Source: DATAQC01 sp039649175 (lineage in GTDB: Bacteria > Actinomycetota > Acidimicrobiia > Acidimicrobiales > AC-14). Taken from it: DNA of 21,926 nt. Location: contig JBBWZS010000105.1 in assembly GCA_039649175.1 (NCBI GenBank), positions 1 through 21,926 of the forward strand, given 5' to 3'. The notes beneath the pieces were generated by a model. It was not told the DNA's origin. It worked only from the letters and a program-made list of their open reading frames with translations, and made no database searches. Both the position numbers and the translations under genes were made by a program. Below are positions 6,779 through 17,673 of the stretch, piece after piece. The first letter of the stretch is position 1; every line of letters begins with the position of its first letter.

Positions 6779-8019
6779 CGTCCGTCGACCGAGGGCGCCG
6801 GCTGCCCCGGCGTCGACCACCGCAGCACCGAGCGCAACAGCCAGGCGGCCAGCACGACCTGGCAGGCCAAGGTGGCCCAGGCGGCGCCGGCGGCCCCCAT
6901 GGAGGGGACGAGTGCAAGGTTCAGACCGACGTCGGCGACCAGAGCCACCACCAACCCTCGCACCGTGGCCCCCCGACCCCGGAGCACGGCGAGGGGGGCC
7001 AGCACGGTGACCACGGCGCTGGGGACGGCGGCGACGAGGAGGAGCCGCAGCAGGCCCGACGCCTGGGCGTAGCGGGCGCCGAACAGGCCGCGCATGATCG
7101 GCGCCGCGCCGACCAGCCCGACCAGGGCCAGCGGCACGGTGATGACCACGCTGAGCAGCACCAGGCGCTTGACGATCCGCTGCTGGTCGGCGGGGTCCGC
7201 CCTCGCCACCGCAGGCACGCTGAGGGTCGCCACGGCCGCCGCCGCCAGCAGCACGCCGTCGAGCACGCGGTATGCGCTCCCGTAGCGGGCCACGTCGCTG
7301 GTGCCCCGCAACAGCGCCAGCAACCACAGGTCGACGCGGTAGTAGATGACGACCAGGCCGGTGGCCAGGCCGAGAGGGCCCATGCGGGCCAGGACGAAGC
7401 GCCGGGCCTCGACGGGACGGGTCGAACCGGCGGTGACGTGCCAGACCATGGCGGTCATGATCACCGCCGACCCTGCGTCGGCCAGGGCGTAGACCCCCAC
7501 CGCCGCCCGTAACCCACCGCCGTGGAAGAGCCACCACCCGCCGACCACGAGCACGAACACCCGGGACAGTGCGTCGTTGGCCGCCTCTGCCCGGATGCGG
7601 CCCGCTGCCCTGAACACGGCCGAGGCCGTGGAGTAGACGGCGGTGCTGACGACCGAGATGCAGAAGATCCCGGCCGCCGTCAGGTCCGGGTGCCCCGACG
7701 CCACCACGTAGGCGCCGACCATCAGGGCGCACGACACCAGCGAGAGGGCGAGCCGCCGCACCAGGACGGCGGTATAGGCACTGCGGGCGACACCGGCGTC
7801 GGTGCTGACCGCGTCGGTGAGGGCCAGTGGCAGCCCGAAGTCGTTGACCACGAGGAAGAGCAAGCCCAGCCCGAGGAGCAACAGCAGGTCGCCGTAGGTC
7901 GCCACTGGCAGCCGGCGGGCGGCCACCATGACCCACACGCCGGCGACGGCGGCGGCGGCCAGCTTGCCGGCGGCCAGGGCGCCCACCCGCGAGACGAGCC
8001 AGCGGCGGCGCACGCTCAC
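6256..8019 (-). CDS. Wzx/MOP-like polysaccharide flippase, reading frame extended antisense into nadA
   Basis: The first about 413 residues form a polytopic membrane protein of the MOP exporter superfamily (oligosaccharide flippase/O-antigen transporter type). There are roughly a dozen hydrophobic segments, starting with VGALAAGKLAAAAVAGVWV and the typical YGDLLLLLGLGLLFL near residue 45. Such proteins flip lipid-linked sugar units across the membrane. The GTG start at 8019 overlaps the sugar-transferase stop as GTGA, so the two are co-translated. The natural end is near 6780, but no in-frame stop occurs until 6256. The final roughly 174 residues are Ser/Thr/Arg-rich and are the antisense of nadA. 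A stop codon (TGA at 6773-6771) exists in a neighbouring frame, so one indel near 6780-6850 would restore a normal 410-residue protein. Either a real stop-loss extension or a sequence error is possible. Confidence 0.75.
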   Translation of the reverse strand: MSVRRRWLVSRVGALAAGKLAAAAVAGVWVMVAARRLPVATYGDLLLLLGLGLLFLVVNDFGLPLALTDAVSTDAGVARSAYTAVLVRRLALSLVSCALMVGAYVVASGHPDLTAAGIFCISVVSTAVYSTASAVFRAAGRIRAEAANDALSRVFVLVVGGWWLFHGGGLRAAVGVYALADAGSAVIMTAMVWHVTAGSTRPVEARRFVLARMGPLGLATGLVVIYYRVDLWLLALLRGTSDVARYGSAYRVLDGVLLAAAAVATLSVPAVARADPADQQRIVKRLVLLSVVITVPLALVGLVGAAPIMRGLFGARYAQASGLLRLLLVAAVPSAVVTVLAPLAVLRGRGATVRGLVVALVADVGLNLALVPSMGAAGAAWATLACQVVLAAWLLRSVLRWSTPGQPAPSVDGRQVMASIRSSATRADAAVTGSTVIWLTTRPSTRFSSTQARWAASMRNMVEHGHTTGSRETTVRSGCSDASRLTRWISVATATTEPGSAASTAAMMKSVDPTWSACSTTSWAHSGCTITVPPGWAARKASTWSTVKRWCTEQWPFQSRKVASFTSRSVSPPHASLGFHTAMSAAS

Positions 8020-9332
8020 CGTCCCTGTCTGCCGGCCACCGAGCGGAGTGTGCGGCCGATGATGCGCAGGTCGAGGGCCAGGCCCTGGTGGCGCAGGTAA
8101 TAGAACTCGTACTGGAGCTTCTCCAGTGCGTCACCGTCGGTGGCCCCGTAGTCGTACTTCACCTGGGCCCACCCCGTGAGGCCGGGGCGGACCAGGTGGC
8201 GGAGGCGGTAGAAGGCCAGCTTGGTCTCGAGGGTCTCGACGTAGCGAGGCTGCTCGGGTCGGGGGCCCACGACCGACAGGTGCCCACGGAAGATGTTGAT
8301 CACCTGGGGCAGCTCGTCGAGATGGGTGCGCCGTAGCCAGGCCCCGAACGGGGTGATGCGGGGATCGTCGGTGGCGGTCCACTCGGTGCTGGGCGGCCCG
8401 GGCCGCATGGTCCGGAACTTGAAGATCTCGAAGACGCGCCCGTTCTTGCCCACACGGGGCTGGTGGTAGAGCAGTGACCCCCGGTTGCCCAACCGGTTCC
8501 CCACCATCACGACCGGTGTCACGACCAGCAGGACGACCATGCCGACTGCGCCGGCGACCACGTCGAGGATGCGCTTCATGCGACCGTACCGGGCCCGATG
8601 GACTTCGCCGATGTCGAACATCAACGACACCCTCTCGAGCTCGGCCATCGGCAGCTTGCCCAACCACTGCTCGTAGAACAGCGACAACGTGCGGACCCGG
8701 ATGCCCGCCTCGTGCAGCTCTCCGGCCTGGGCCACGATCGAGTCGTCCGCCTGGGCGGCCCGATCCAGGACCACGGCGGTGGCCCCGTGGGCCGCCACCG
8801 CCTCGACCAAGGGCCGGGACCCGGGGCGACGCTGGGCGGCGGCGTCCGGCTCGAGCACGCAGGCCACGACCGCCGGTCGCTCGGGACCTGTGGCCAGGTC
8901 GTCGCCCAGCTCGGCGGCCGCGGCCAGGCCGGCCACGACCACGATGCGATCGCGCTGGCCGGCACGGGCCCACCCGTCGCGTGCCAGGTCGGCGCACAGC
9001 AGCGACCACGGGAGGAACACGACCGGCGTCACGAAGACGACGAACCGGGGCAGGAGGGCCGAGCCTGCGGCCAGTTGGAACAGCGACATGGCGGCCGCCG
9101 CCGCCGCCGTCGAGGCCAGGCTGCTGGCCACCACCGACCGGCGGGTACCGCCCAACTCGGGCAGACCGGCACCATAGGACGTCGCCGCCAAGAGGACGAT
9201 GTAGGCCACGGTCCAGGCGAAGCGCGACGACTGGGTGAGGTCGTAGCCGTGTTCGACGGCATGGGCCTTACCCAGGCCCAGGACGATGACGGCGATGCCC
9301 GCGAACAGGAGGGGCCGGGCCAGGCGGCGCAT
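8016..9332 (-). CDS. Polyprenyl-phosphate sugar-1-phosphate transferase (WbaP/ExoY-type initiating glycosyltransferase)
   Basis: Catalyses the first membrane step of polysaccharide assembly, moving a sugar-1-phosphate from a nucleotide sugar to a polyprenyl-phosphate carrier. The 438 residues comprise several N-terminal membrane segments (about 8-115), a soluble Rossmann-like CoA-binding-type region (about 125-240), then the bacterial sugar transferase core. The core has RMKRILD (251-257) before a membrane hairpin, FKFRTMR (304-310), HLDELPQVINIFRGHLS (337-353) with the catalytic DE pair, VGPRPE (355-360) and VRPGLTGWAQV (381-391). The ATG at 9332 follows a GAGAGG ribosome site. Its stop overlaps the flippase start (GTGA), so initiation and export are genetically linked. 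The sugar specificity cannot be read from the sequence. Confidence 0.93.
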   Translation of the reverse strand: MRRLARPLLFAGIAVIVLGLGKAHAVEHGYDLTQSSRFAWTVAYIVLLAATSYGAGLPELGGTRRSVVASSLASTAAAAAAMSLFQLAAGSALLPRFVVFVTPVVFLPWSLLCADLARDGWARAGQRDRIVVVAGLAAAAELGDDLATGPERPAVVACVLEPDAAAQRRPGSRPLVEAVAAHGATAVVLDRAAQADDSIVAQAGELHEAGIRVRTLSLFYEQWLGKLPMAELERVSLMFDIGEVHRARYGRMKRILDVVAGAVGMVVLLVVTPVVMVGNRLGNRGSLLYHQPRVGKNGRVFEIFKFRTMRPGPPSTEWTATDDPRITPFGAWLRRTHLDELPQVINIFRGHLSVVGPRPEQPRYVETLETKLAFYRLRHLVRPGLTGWAQVKYDYGATDGDALEKLQYEFYYLRHQGLALDLRIIGRTLRSVAGRQGR

Positions 9333-9432
9333 CCTCAGCCTCTCCCGGCGCGACGGTCCACCTGGGGGTTATCGGCGCGCCGACGGTGGTGCTTGAGTCG
9401 ACCCTGAGCGCTCAGTCGCCGATACTGGCCCC
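9333..9432. promoter_or_regulatory. Divergent promoter region with two 12-bp palindromes
   Basis: The 100-bp gap between the sugar transferase and the methyltransferase genes holds two perfect 12-bp palindromes: TCGGCGCGCCGA (9372-9383) and CTGAGCGCTCAG (9404-9415). A GATACT box (9421-9426) lies exactly 6 nt before the methyltransferase ATG, a leaderless-type placement also seen at other genes here. On the other strand the sugar transferase has a GAGAGG ribosome site, so that transcript has a leader. The palindromes are candidate operators, but short GC-rich palindromes also arise by chance at this base composition. Confidence 0.4.
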
Positions 9433-10197
9433 ATGTCGACCGCCGAGCACCGACGTCAGGACCGGGAGCGCGCGTTCCACGACGCCCTCTTCGAAGACGA
9501 CAGCGCGGCGCGCGACGAGACCCGCCGGTTCTACTCGGTGGTCGAGCGCAGCCAGGATGCCTACTGGCGGGCGGTGGAGTCCCGGGCCGCGGGCGCCGAC
9601 TGCCTCGAGTACGGCACGGCCACGGGTGACGGGGCCATTCGCGTCGCCCGCCTGGCGTCGTCGGTCGTCGGCATGGACATCTCGGGCGTCGCCGTCGACA
9701 AGGCCCGTGAGGCGGCGGCGGCCGCCGCCTCGTCAGCCCGGTTCGAGGTGGCCGAGGCCGAGTCCCTTCCCTTCGCCGATTCCACCTTCGACCTGGCCTT
9801 CGGGGAATCCGTCCTGCACCACCTCGAGCTTGGGCCCGCCATCGACGAGATGGCACGGGTCCTGCGCCCGTCGGGGTCGGGAGTGTTCTTCGAGCCCCTC
9901 GGCCACAACCGCATCATCAACTGGTACCGGGACCGCACGCCACAGATGCGCACACCCGACGAGCATCCCCTCGTCCGATCCGACTTCGAGTTGTTCGAGT
10001 CGCGGTTCCGGGAGGTGAAGGCCGACTTCTTCCACCTTGCCGTGCTCGCCGCCGTCCCCCTGCTGGGCAAGCGGGGGTTCGGTCCCGTCATGGCGGTCCT
10101 CGACAAGCTCGACGACTACGCCATGGGCGCCGTCCCCCCGCTCCGCTGGCAGGCCTGGGTCTGCGTCCTCCGCCTCCAGGGGCCGCGCAAGGCCTGA
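9433..10197 (+). CDS. Class I SAM-dependent methyltransferase of the surface-polysaccharide region
   Basis: A 254-residue methyltransferase of the UbiE/Methyltransf_11 type. Motif I is LEYGTATGDG (58-67), where the common GxGTG is altered to GTATG; the acidic motif is GMDIS (80-84); SLPFADSTFDLAFGESVLHHL (111-131) and MARVLRPSGSGVFFEPLGHN (140-159) complete the SAM fold. The C-terminal half, with TPQMRTPDEHPL and a hydrophobic stretch near 200-212, resembles methyltransferases found in exopolysaccharide loci, so a sugar or lipid-linked substrate is likely. It diverges from the sugar transferase and converges on uvrA with only 14 bp between the two stop codons. The ATG at 9433 has no ribosome site but a GATACT box 6 nt upstream. 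Substrate unknown. Confidence 0.88.
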   Translation: MSTAEHRRQDRERAFHDALFEDDSAARDETRRFYSVVERSQDAYWRAVESRAAGADCLEYGTATGDGAIRVARLASSVVGMDISGVAVDKAREAAAAAASSARFEVAEAESLPFADSTFDLAFGESVLHHLELGPAIDEMARVLRPSGSGVFFEPLGHNRIINWYRDRTPQMRTPDEHPLVRSDFELFESRFREVKADFFHLAVLAAVPLLGKRGFGPVMAVLDKLDDYAMGAVPPLRWQAWVCVLRLQGPRKA

Positions 10198-10211
10198 GGG
10201 CCGTCGGCGAC

Positions 10212-13130
<2,919 letters not shown>

Positions 13131-13137
13131 TCCGCCG

Positions 13138-13143
13138 AGACTA
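13138..13143 (-). promoter_or_regulatory. Possible leaderless -10 box of uvrA (TAGTCT)
   Basis: On the minus strand TAGTCT is followed by CGGCGGA (7 nt) and the uvrA GTG. The spacing equals that of the TATCAT box before the uvrC ATG. It lies in the 21-bp gap after the preceding glycosyltransferase gene, so uvrA may have its own start of transcription besides read-through. There is no clear -35 hexamer and no LexA-type box. Confidence 0.4.
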
Positions 13144-13151
13144 CCGGCGGG

Positions 13152-14588
13152 TCAGGCGTTGCGGAGCACGCTGGTCAGCACCTCGTCGCGGGAGAACACC
13201 AGGGTCGGGTCGGTGGCGGGCAGAACGGTCCGGTGGGCGTACCGGTGCTCGGCGGCGGCGATCACGCGATTGTCGGCGGCGAACCAGGGCTTGGTCGACT
13301 GCCACCAGGCGGCCACGACGACCACGTCGCAGCTGTCGAGCTGGCCGGGGTCGGTGACGACGGTGAACTGGCGGGGCGCGTCGAGGTAGCCGAGCATGGG
13401 GGGCACACCGACGTCGACCACGCACGCCCTCGCGCCGGCGGCGTCGACGGCTCGTATGACGGCGGCAGCCTGGCGGTAGGCGGTGGGGTCGGTCGTGAAG
13501 CCGGGCACCACCAGGGCCACGGCCAGCGCCGTCCACCCGGCGACCGCCAGGGCGGCGACCGGGAGACGCCCGACGGCGACCGCCACCAGGTAGGCCGCGC
13601 CGGGCACCAACCACACGAAGAACCGGTCGCTCAGGGCGGCGGACTGGAGCCCGGCCCACAAGACGACGAGGACGGCGGCCAGGGCGACGGCGCCGCCTCG
13701 TGGCCCAGGGCGGCGGAGGACGATGATGGCGCCGGCGACGACGAGCGGGGCCAGCGCCACCGACGCCCAACCGCCCCCTGTGACCATGGTGGCCACCCGC
13801 CAGGGCATGTCGGCCTGGAAGGTGCGGGCGTGGGCCGCGGTGGCGTCGACCATGGCACGGGCCATGCCGGCATAGGCGACGGCCGCCACCGCCATCGCCC
13901 CCAGGAACCGCAGGCGCCAGCGCTCGTCGAGCTGGCGGCGGGCGATGACCACGCCGGCGTGGGCGGCCAGCACCGGGGCCATGTAGAGGTGGGTGGCCAG
14001 GCCCACCCCGGCCACGACCACATAGGCGGCGTCGTGCCAGCGGGAGCGACCGGGACGGTCGTCGGCCACCAGTACGGTCGACACGACGGCGCACAGGGTC
14101 AGCAGGCTGTAGCCGCGCACCGAGCGGGAGAGGCCGGCGAACGTCGGGTTGGCGGCGAGCACGACCCCGGCGGTGATCCCGGCCACCAGACCGTGGCGGC
14201 GGGCGGCGAACCAGGTGAGCACGCCCACCGCCAGCGCGCCGCAGGCGATGGGCAGCAGGCGCATGGTCGCCGCCCCGGTCGTCCCCGTGGTCATGCGCAC
14301 CAACTGCTCGAGGAACGAGAAGAAGGGGTGGTTGTTGAACACCGCCTGGCGCTGGAAGGCGGCCCAGGGTGGTCCCGTCTTGACGAACAACCCCACCGTC
14401 TCGGCACTGTCGAAGTCGAGGGAGCGGCCGAGCCCCGGCAGGTAGGCCACGAACGTGATCACCGCGGTGGTGGCGCCCGCCCAGCGGGGAACCCATCCTC
14501 GACTGGTCTTGGACGACGGGGCGGCTCGCTCGCCCCCGCCGGCCGGCGCCCGGTCCAGGACGAGCGGTCCAGGGCGCAGATGGCTCAC
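13152..14588 (-). CDS. GT-C/GT39-like polytopic glycosyltransferase
   Basis: A 478-residue membrane protein with a short N-terminal cytosolic tail, about ten hydrophobic segments and a soluble C-terminal part. The first extracytoplasmic loop carries LDFDSAETV and then FNNHPFFSFLEQLV, resembling the acidic first loop and the HPF signature of ArnT/PMT-like (GT-C fold) transferases that use polyprenyl-phosphate sugars as donors outside the membrane. The GTG at 14588 forms a GTGA overlap with the upstream gene; the open frame extending to 14918 is shadow. The C-terminal segment VVDVGVPPMLGYLD...VVVVAAWWQ resembles the soluble tails of the two larger neighbours in position only. It sits directly before uvrA. 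The acceptor sugar or protein is unknown. Confidence 0.82.
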   Translation of the reverse strand: MSHLRPGPLVLDRAPAGGGERAAPSSKTSRGWVPRWAGATTAVITFVAYLPGLGRSLDFDSAETVGLFVKTGPPWAAFQRQAVFNNHPFFSFLEQLVRMTTGTTGAATMRLLPIACGALAVGVLTWFAARRHGLVAGITAGVVLAANPTFAGLSRSVRGYSLLTLCAVVSTVLVADDRPGRSRWHDAAYVVVAGVGLATHLYMAPVLAAHAGVVIARRQLDERWRLRFLGAMAVAAVAYAGMARAMVDATAAHARTFQADMPWRVATMVTGGGWASVALAPLVVAGAIIVLRRPGPRGGAVALAAVLVVLWAGLQSAALSDRFFVWLVPGAAYLVAVAVGRLPVAALAVAGWTALAVALVVPGFTTDPTAYRQAAAVIRAVDAAGARACVVDVGVPPMLGYLDAPRQFTVVTDPGQLDSCDVVVVAAWWQSTKPWFAADNRVIAAAEHRYAHRTVLPATDPTLVFSRDEVLTSVLRNA

Positions 14589-15790
14589 GACACGGTCGCC
14601 GCACCGGGAACCGAGATGGCCGGGGCAGGGGCGGCGGCCGGCGGCAGCGGTCCGGCCTCCCCCTCCACCGTCCCCGGCGGGTGGGAACGGGGGGCGCTGT
14701 CGACGATCCGGCGTCCGAGCAGGCAGGCCCCCACCACCGTCACCGGGAGCAGAGGGCGGGCGAAATCCCACGACCGGAGGACGGCGGGGCTGAAGGTGGC
14801 GGCGAAGAGGGCCGAGAGCACAACCAGCAGGCGGACGTCGCGGCAAGGGGCCCGTCGCCAGGCGACGATGGCGAGTACGGCGATGATCGCGGCGCTCGCC
14901 ACCTCGACCCAGCTCCACGACCCGACCACCGCCATGTAGTTACCCGGGGGCACGCTGATCCGGCCCTGGGGGGCGTCGTTGGGCAGCGCCCCGACCCGCA
15001 GCCACACCACGCCGATCCACCCCACGTAGGCGGCGAAGGGGATGAGCAGGCGCATGGCCCGGCGACGGTCCCCGGCGACGAACAGCGACAGGAACAGGGC
15101 CAGCGTCACCAACAGGGTGGTCTCCCGGCACAGCGCGGCCAGGCACAGCACGACGATCGCCAACCGGTCCCGGCCCTTCAGCCACCAGGCCAGGCCGAAC
15201 AGGGCCAAGCCCGTCGCCAGGGCGTCGGAGAGGCCCCCGAACATGATCTGGCCCACGACGCCCGGGAGCAGGAGCAGCAGCGGCACCCAGTCCCCCTGCC
15301 GGCCCCAGTGGTCGGCCAGCACCAGGGCGCCGGCCGCCATGACGCCGATGCCGATCGCCGTCCACGCCAGCAGGCCCCAACCGGCGGCGGTGGCCGACCC
15401 GAACGAGGTGAGCATCACCAGCCACCCGAGCAGCGGCCGCGCCGCCCGGTAAGCCATCTCCGCCCGCCCGCCACCCCACTCCGTGGGCCGGCTCAGCAGC
15501 GGGTCGAGGGCCAGTGAGCCGAAGGCCTGGCCGTCGTGGGCGTTCAGCATCGCCCCCGGGCCCGACCCCACGCCCCGGAAGCCCGGGCTGTAGGGAACGC
15601 CCTGTTGTGACGGATCGGTCGACACGGTCGTCGCCCGGTAGGCGAGGCCGGCGAAAGCCAGCATGGCCGTGAGCAGGCCGGCGGCCACGGCCGTCTTCAC
15701 CAGCCCGCGACCGGGCCTCGACAGCACCGACGCCGGGAGCGCTGTGGTCGTCGTGGGCGTCGTGGGCGTCATGGGCGTCGTGGGCGTCAT
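14585..15790 (-). CDS. Polytopic membrane protein, probable GT-C-type glycosyltransferase, with Thr/Pro N-terminal repeat
   Basis: A 401-residue integral membrane protein. After a repetitive MTPTTPMTPTTP start, the first hydrophobic segment is near 32-50. A long extracytoplasmic loop follows with GMxNAHDGQAF-like LNAHDGQAFGSLALDP (about 82-97) and RAARPLLGWLVML, features seen in poorly characterised membrane mannosyltransferase-like proteins. About eight further hydrophobic segments follow, and the C-terminus is Pro/Ala-rich. The ATG at 15790 overlaps the upstream stop (ATGA), and its own stop overlaps the next start (GTGA), so it is translationally coupled on both sides. A second in-frame ATG lies six codons in (15772). 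I cannot name a substrate; the assignment to GT-C rests on topology, the acidic loop and context. Confidence 0.72.
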   Translation of the reverse strand: MTPTTPMTPTTPTTTTALPASVLSRPGRGLVKTAVAAGLLTAMLAFAGLAYRATTVSTDPSQQGVPYSPGFRGVGSGPGAMLNAHDGQAFGSLALDPLLSRPTEWGGGRAEMAYRAARPLLGWLVMLTSFGSATAAGWGLLAWTAIGIGVMAAGALVLADHWGRQGDWVPLLLLLPGVVGQIMFGGLSDALATGLALFGLAWWLKGRDRLAIVVLCLAALCRETTLLVTLALFLSLFVAGDRRRAMRLLIPFAAYVGWIGVVWLRVGALPNDAPQGRISVPPGNYMAVVGSWSWVEVASAAIIAVLAIVAWRRAPCRDVRLLVVLSALFAATFSPAVLRSWDFARPLLPVTVVGACLLGRRIVDSAPRSHPPGTVEGEAGPLPPAAAPAPAISVPGAATVS

Positions 15791-15792
15791 GG
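15750..15792. repeat. Tandem 9-bp repeat at the start of the membrane-protein gene
   Basis: Four full copies of GTCRTGGGC (gtcgtgggc, gtcgtgggc, gtcatgggc, gtcgtgggc) and a partial fifth copy run from 15750. They encode the Thr/Pro repeat and two alternative ATG codons (15790, 15772), and they span the ATGA junction with the upstream gene. The 9-bp unit keeps the frame, so copy-number change would only lengthen or shorten the N-terminal tail. Confidence 0.85.
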
Positions 15793-17565
15793 CTGCACCT
15801 CCACCTCCACCACCGCCACCTGCCAGCCGTGCCGGTTGCCGGGGGCGTCGGTGGACACCACCCGGACGCCTGGTCCCATGCGGTCGAGGTCGCGCTGCAG
15901 GTCGTTGCTGACGAGGACCACCTCGGTGACACCGGCGTCGACCAATCGGCCCCGGAGCCCGCCGAGGTCGTCGGGCTCGGACAGGAGCCAGCGCTGGCGG
16001 TCGAAGGTCGCCCAGGCGAGCCGGGGAATGGCGCCCGTCGTGGCCAGCATGACCGGTCGTCCGCCGGGAGACACCGTGCGGCCGGCGCGGTCGGCGGTGG
16101 CCATGAGGCGGGCGGTGAACCGGTGGGTCTCACCCAGGCTGGTGACGCCCATGACCGCGGTGGCCGCCGCGCACACGGCCAGGGCACCGGCCGCGACCTG
16201 GCGGGTGGGCCGGTCGAGGCGGGCGCCGGCGTCGGCCAGGGCGAGGAGGACGACGGGGATGACCAGGGGCAGGCCGAGGGCGAAGTAGCGCCCGCCCCAC
16301 TCGCCCGACCCGCCCGTCGAGTACTGCGTGGCCGCCACCATGACGGCGAAGGCGGCGCACGTCCCCAGGGCGAAGCGGGCGGCGAGAGTTTCGATGGTCG
16401 AGCGGCGCAGCAGGCACAGGCCGGCGGCCAGGACCGGGCAGGCCACCAGCAGGCCGGGCACCAGGTTGGCCGGCGCCACCAGCAGGGCGACGAGCGCCGA
16501 GACGGCCGCCACCCCACCGAGCAACGAGATGGCGCGGCGGTCTCCGGGGTGGCGCCGCACGGCGAGGGCGCCGACCACCAGCACGCCGGACATCACCGAC
16601 AGGGCGAGCTCGGCGCGAGGGGCGTCGCCGTACCCCGGGCGCAGCCAGGTGAGCACGAAGGCATGGATCTTGGCCAGGCCCAGCCCCGTCTCGACGCCAC
16701 CGCCCAGGGCCACCACGTGGCCGCCCAGGATCCCGCCGATCCACGCCTGCTCGCCGACATGGGCGGCCACGGCCACGGCCACCGCCCCGAAGGCCAGGAC
16801 GGCCAGGACCCGGCTGCGCCGGCTGATCGCCAGCGCGGCGGTCACGACACCCAGGCCGAGCGCCCAGAACACCGCCTCGTTGCGGAGAAGGACGGCGACG
16901 GCGAGGCAGCCGGCGGCGCCGGCGGCGGCCAACCACCTCGGGCCCCGTCCCTCGGCGGCCCGCAGGGCCAACAGTGCGGCCCCGGCGGCGAAGGCTGCCC
17001 CCAGGGTGTGGGCGATGACGAGGTAGCCATCGAACAGCAGAGGTGTGGCCAGACCGACGACCCACAGCGAGGGTCGGGCCAGTGTCGGCCGCAGGCGGAT
17101 GGCCAGCGCGGCGGCCAGCGCCGCGGCGGTGACGGTGCCGGCCAGCGACAGGAGCACCATCGCCGTCGTGCCGCCGATGCGGTCGGCGCCGGCCAACAAC
17201 AGTGCGTAGAGCGGGTGCTTCACGAACGGTGCCGTCCCCTTGTCACCCCGGGACGACAGCTCCAGCGGGTAGGCCTTCTGCCCGGGGTCGACCTGGGGGA
17301 GGGGGTGGTCGACCACCCAGCCCTGCCCGCGAGCCAGGTGCCGGGCCTGCACCAGGGCCGCGCCCTCGTCGGCGGAGAACGAGGCTCCGGTCCCCCCCAG
17401 TACGGGAATCAGAGCGAGGAGCACCACCGCCAGGGCGGCGGCGTGGGCCCACAACCGCGCCGCCCACAGGCGGGCCAGCGGCGAGGTCGGCGGTGCGTCC
17501 TCAGGTTGCGGGCGATCACCGGCGGGATGGCGTCGGCCGGGCGCTGTCGGCAGTAGCGTCGTCAC
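15787..17565 (-). CDS. GT-C/GT39-like polytopic glycosyltransferase, tandem paralogue B
   Basis: A 592-residue membrane protein closely related to the gene just upstream (17674-19470). Shared signatures are FSADEGAALVQARHLARG in the first loop (the DE pair is typical of GT39/ArnT-like donors-side catalysis), DHPLPQVDP, KAYPLELSSRG, FVKHPLYALLLAGADRIGG, LFDGYLVIAHTLGAAFAAGA, EWGGRYFALGLPL and the soluble C-terminal ATFDRQRWL with VVLVSNDLQRD. About 12 hydrophobic segments lie between 45 and 480. I chose the GTG at 17565 because GGGGGGA lies 5 nt upstream; the in-frame ATG at 17631 adds 22 residues without family similarity to the paralogue. The stop overlaps the next gene as ATGA. It is likely to transfer a sugar or similar group to a surface polymer; substrate unknown. 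Confidence 0.83.
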   Translation of the reverse strand: MTTLLPTAPGRRHPAGDRPQPEDAPPTSPLARLWAARLWAHAAALAVVLLALIPVLGGTGASFSADEGAALVQARHLARGQGWVVDHPLPQVDPGQKAYPLELSSRGDKGTAPFVKHPLYALLLAGADRIGGTTAMVLLSLAGTVTAAALAAALAIRLRPTLARPSLWVVGLATPLLFDGYLVIAHTLGAAFAAGAALLALRAAEGRGPRWLAAAGAAGCLAVAVLLRNEAVFWALGLGVVTAALAISRRSRVLAVLAFGAVAVAVAAHVGEQAWIGGILGGHVVALGGGVETGLGLAKIHAFVLTWLRPGYGDAPRAELALSVMSGVLVVGALAVRRHPGDRRAISLLGGVAAVSALVALLVAPANLVPGLLVACPVLAAGLCLLRRSTIETLAARFALGTCAAFAVMVAATQYSTGGSGEWGGRYFALGLPLVIPVVLLALADAGARLDRPTRQVAAGALAVCAAATAVMGVTSLGETHRFTARLMATADRAGRTVSPGGRPVMLATTGAIPRLAWATFDRQRWLLSEPDDLGGLRGRLVDAGVTEVVLVSNDLQRDLDRMGPGVRVVSTDAPGNRHGWQVAVVEVEVQP

Positions 17566-17673
17566 GCCGTTCCCCCCGATCCCGCGTGCGTCGAAACCAC
17601 ATCGTGGTGATCGGCACGTTGGGGACCTCACCTGAGGCGGATCCGTGCGCCAGTAGCGCTGGCCGGCAACCGC

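Noticed and set aside
13131..13151. LexA/SOS box expected before uvrA
   Set aside because: No TCGAAC-N4-GTTCGA-like sequence was found here or in the region upstream of uvrB.
15829..17556. 575-codon plus-strand open frame opposite paralogue B
   Set aside because: Gly/His/Gln-rich antisense sequence; the opposite strand holds a coherent membrane protein with a close paralogue next door.
17596..17637. Two short inverted repeats (ACCAC-ATC-GTGGT and CCTCA-CC-TGAGG) between the paralogues
   Set aside because: Five-base stems without a U-tract are expected by chance at this base composition; no terminator or operator is claimed.
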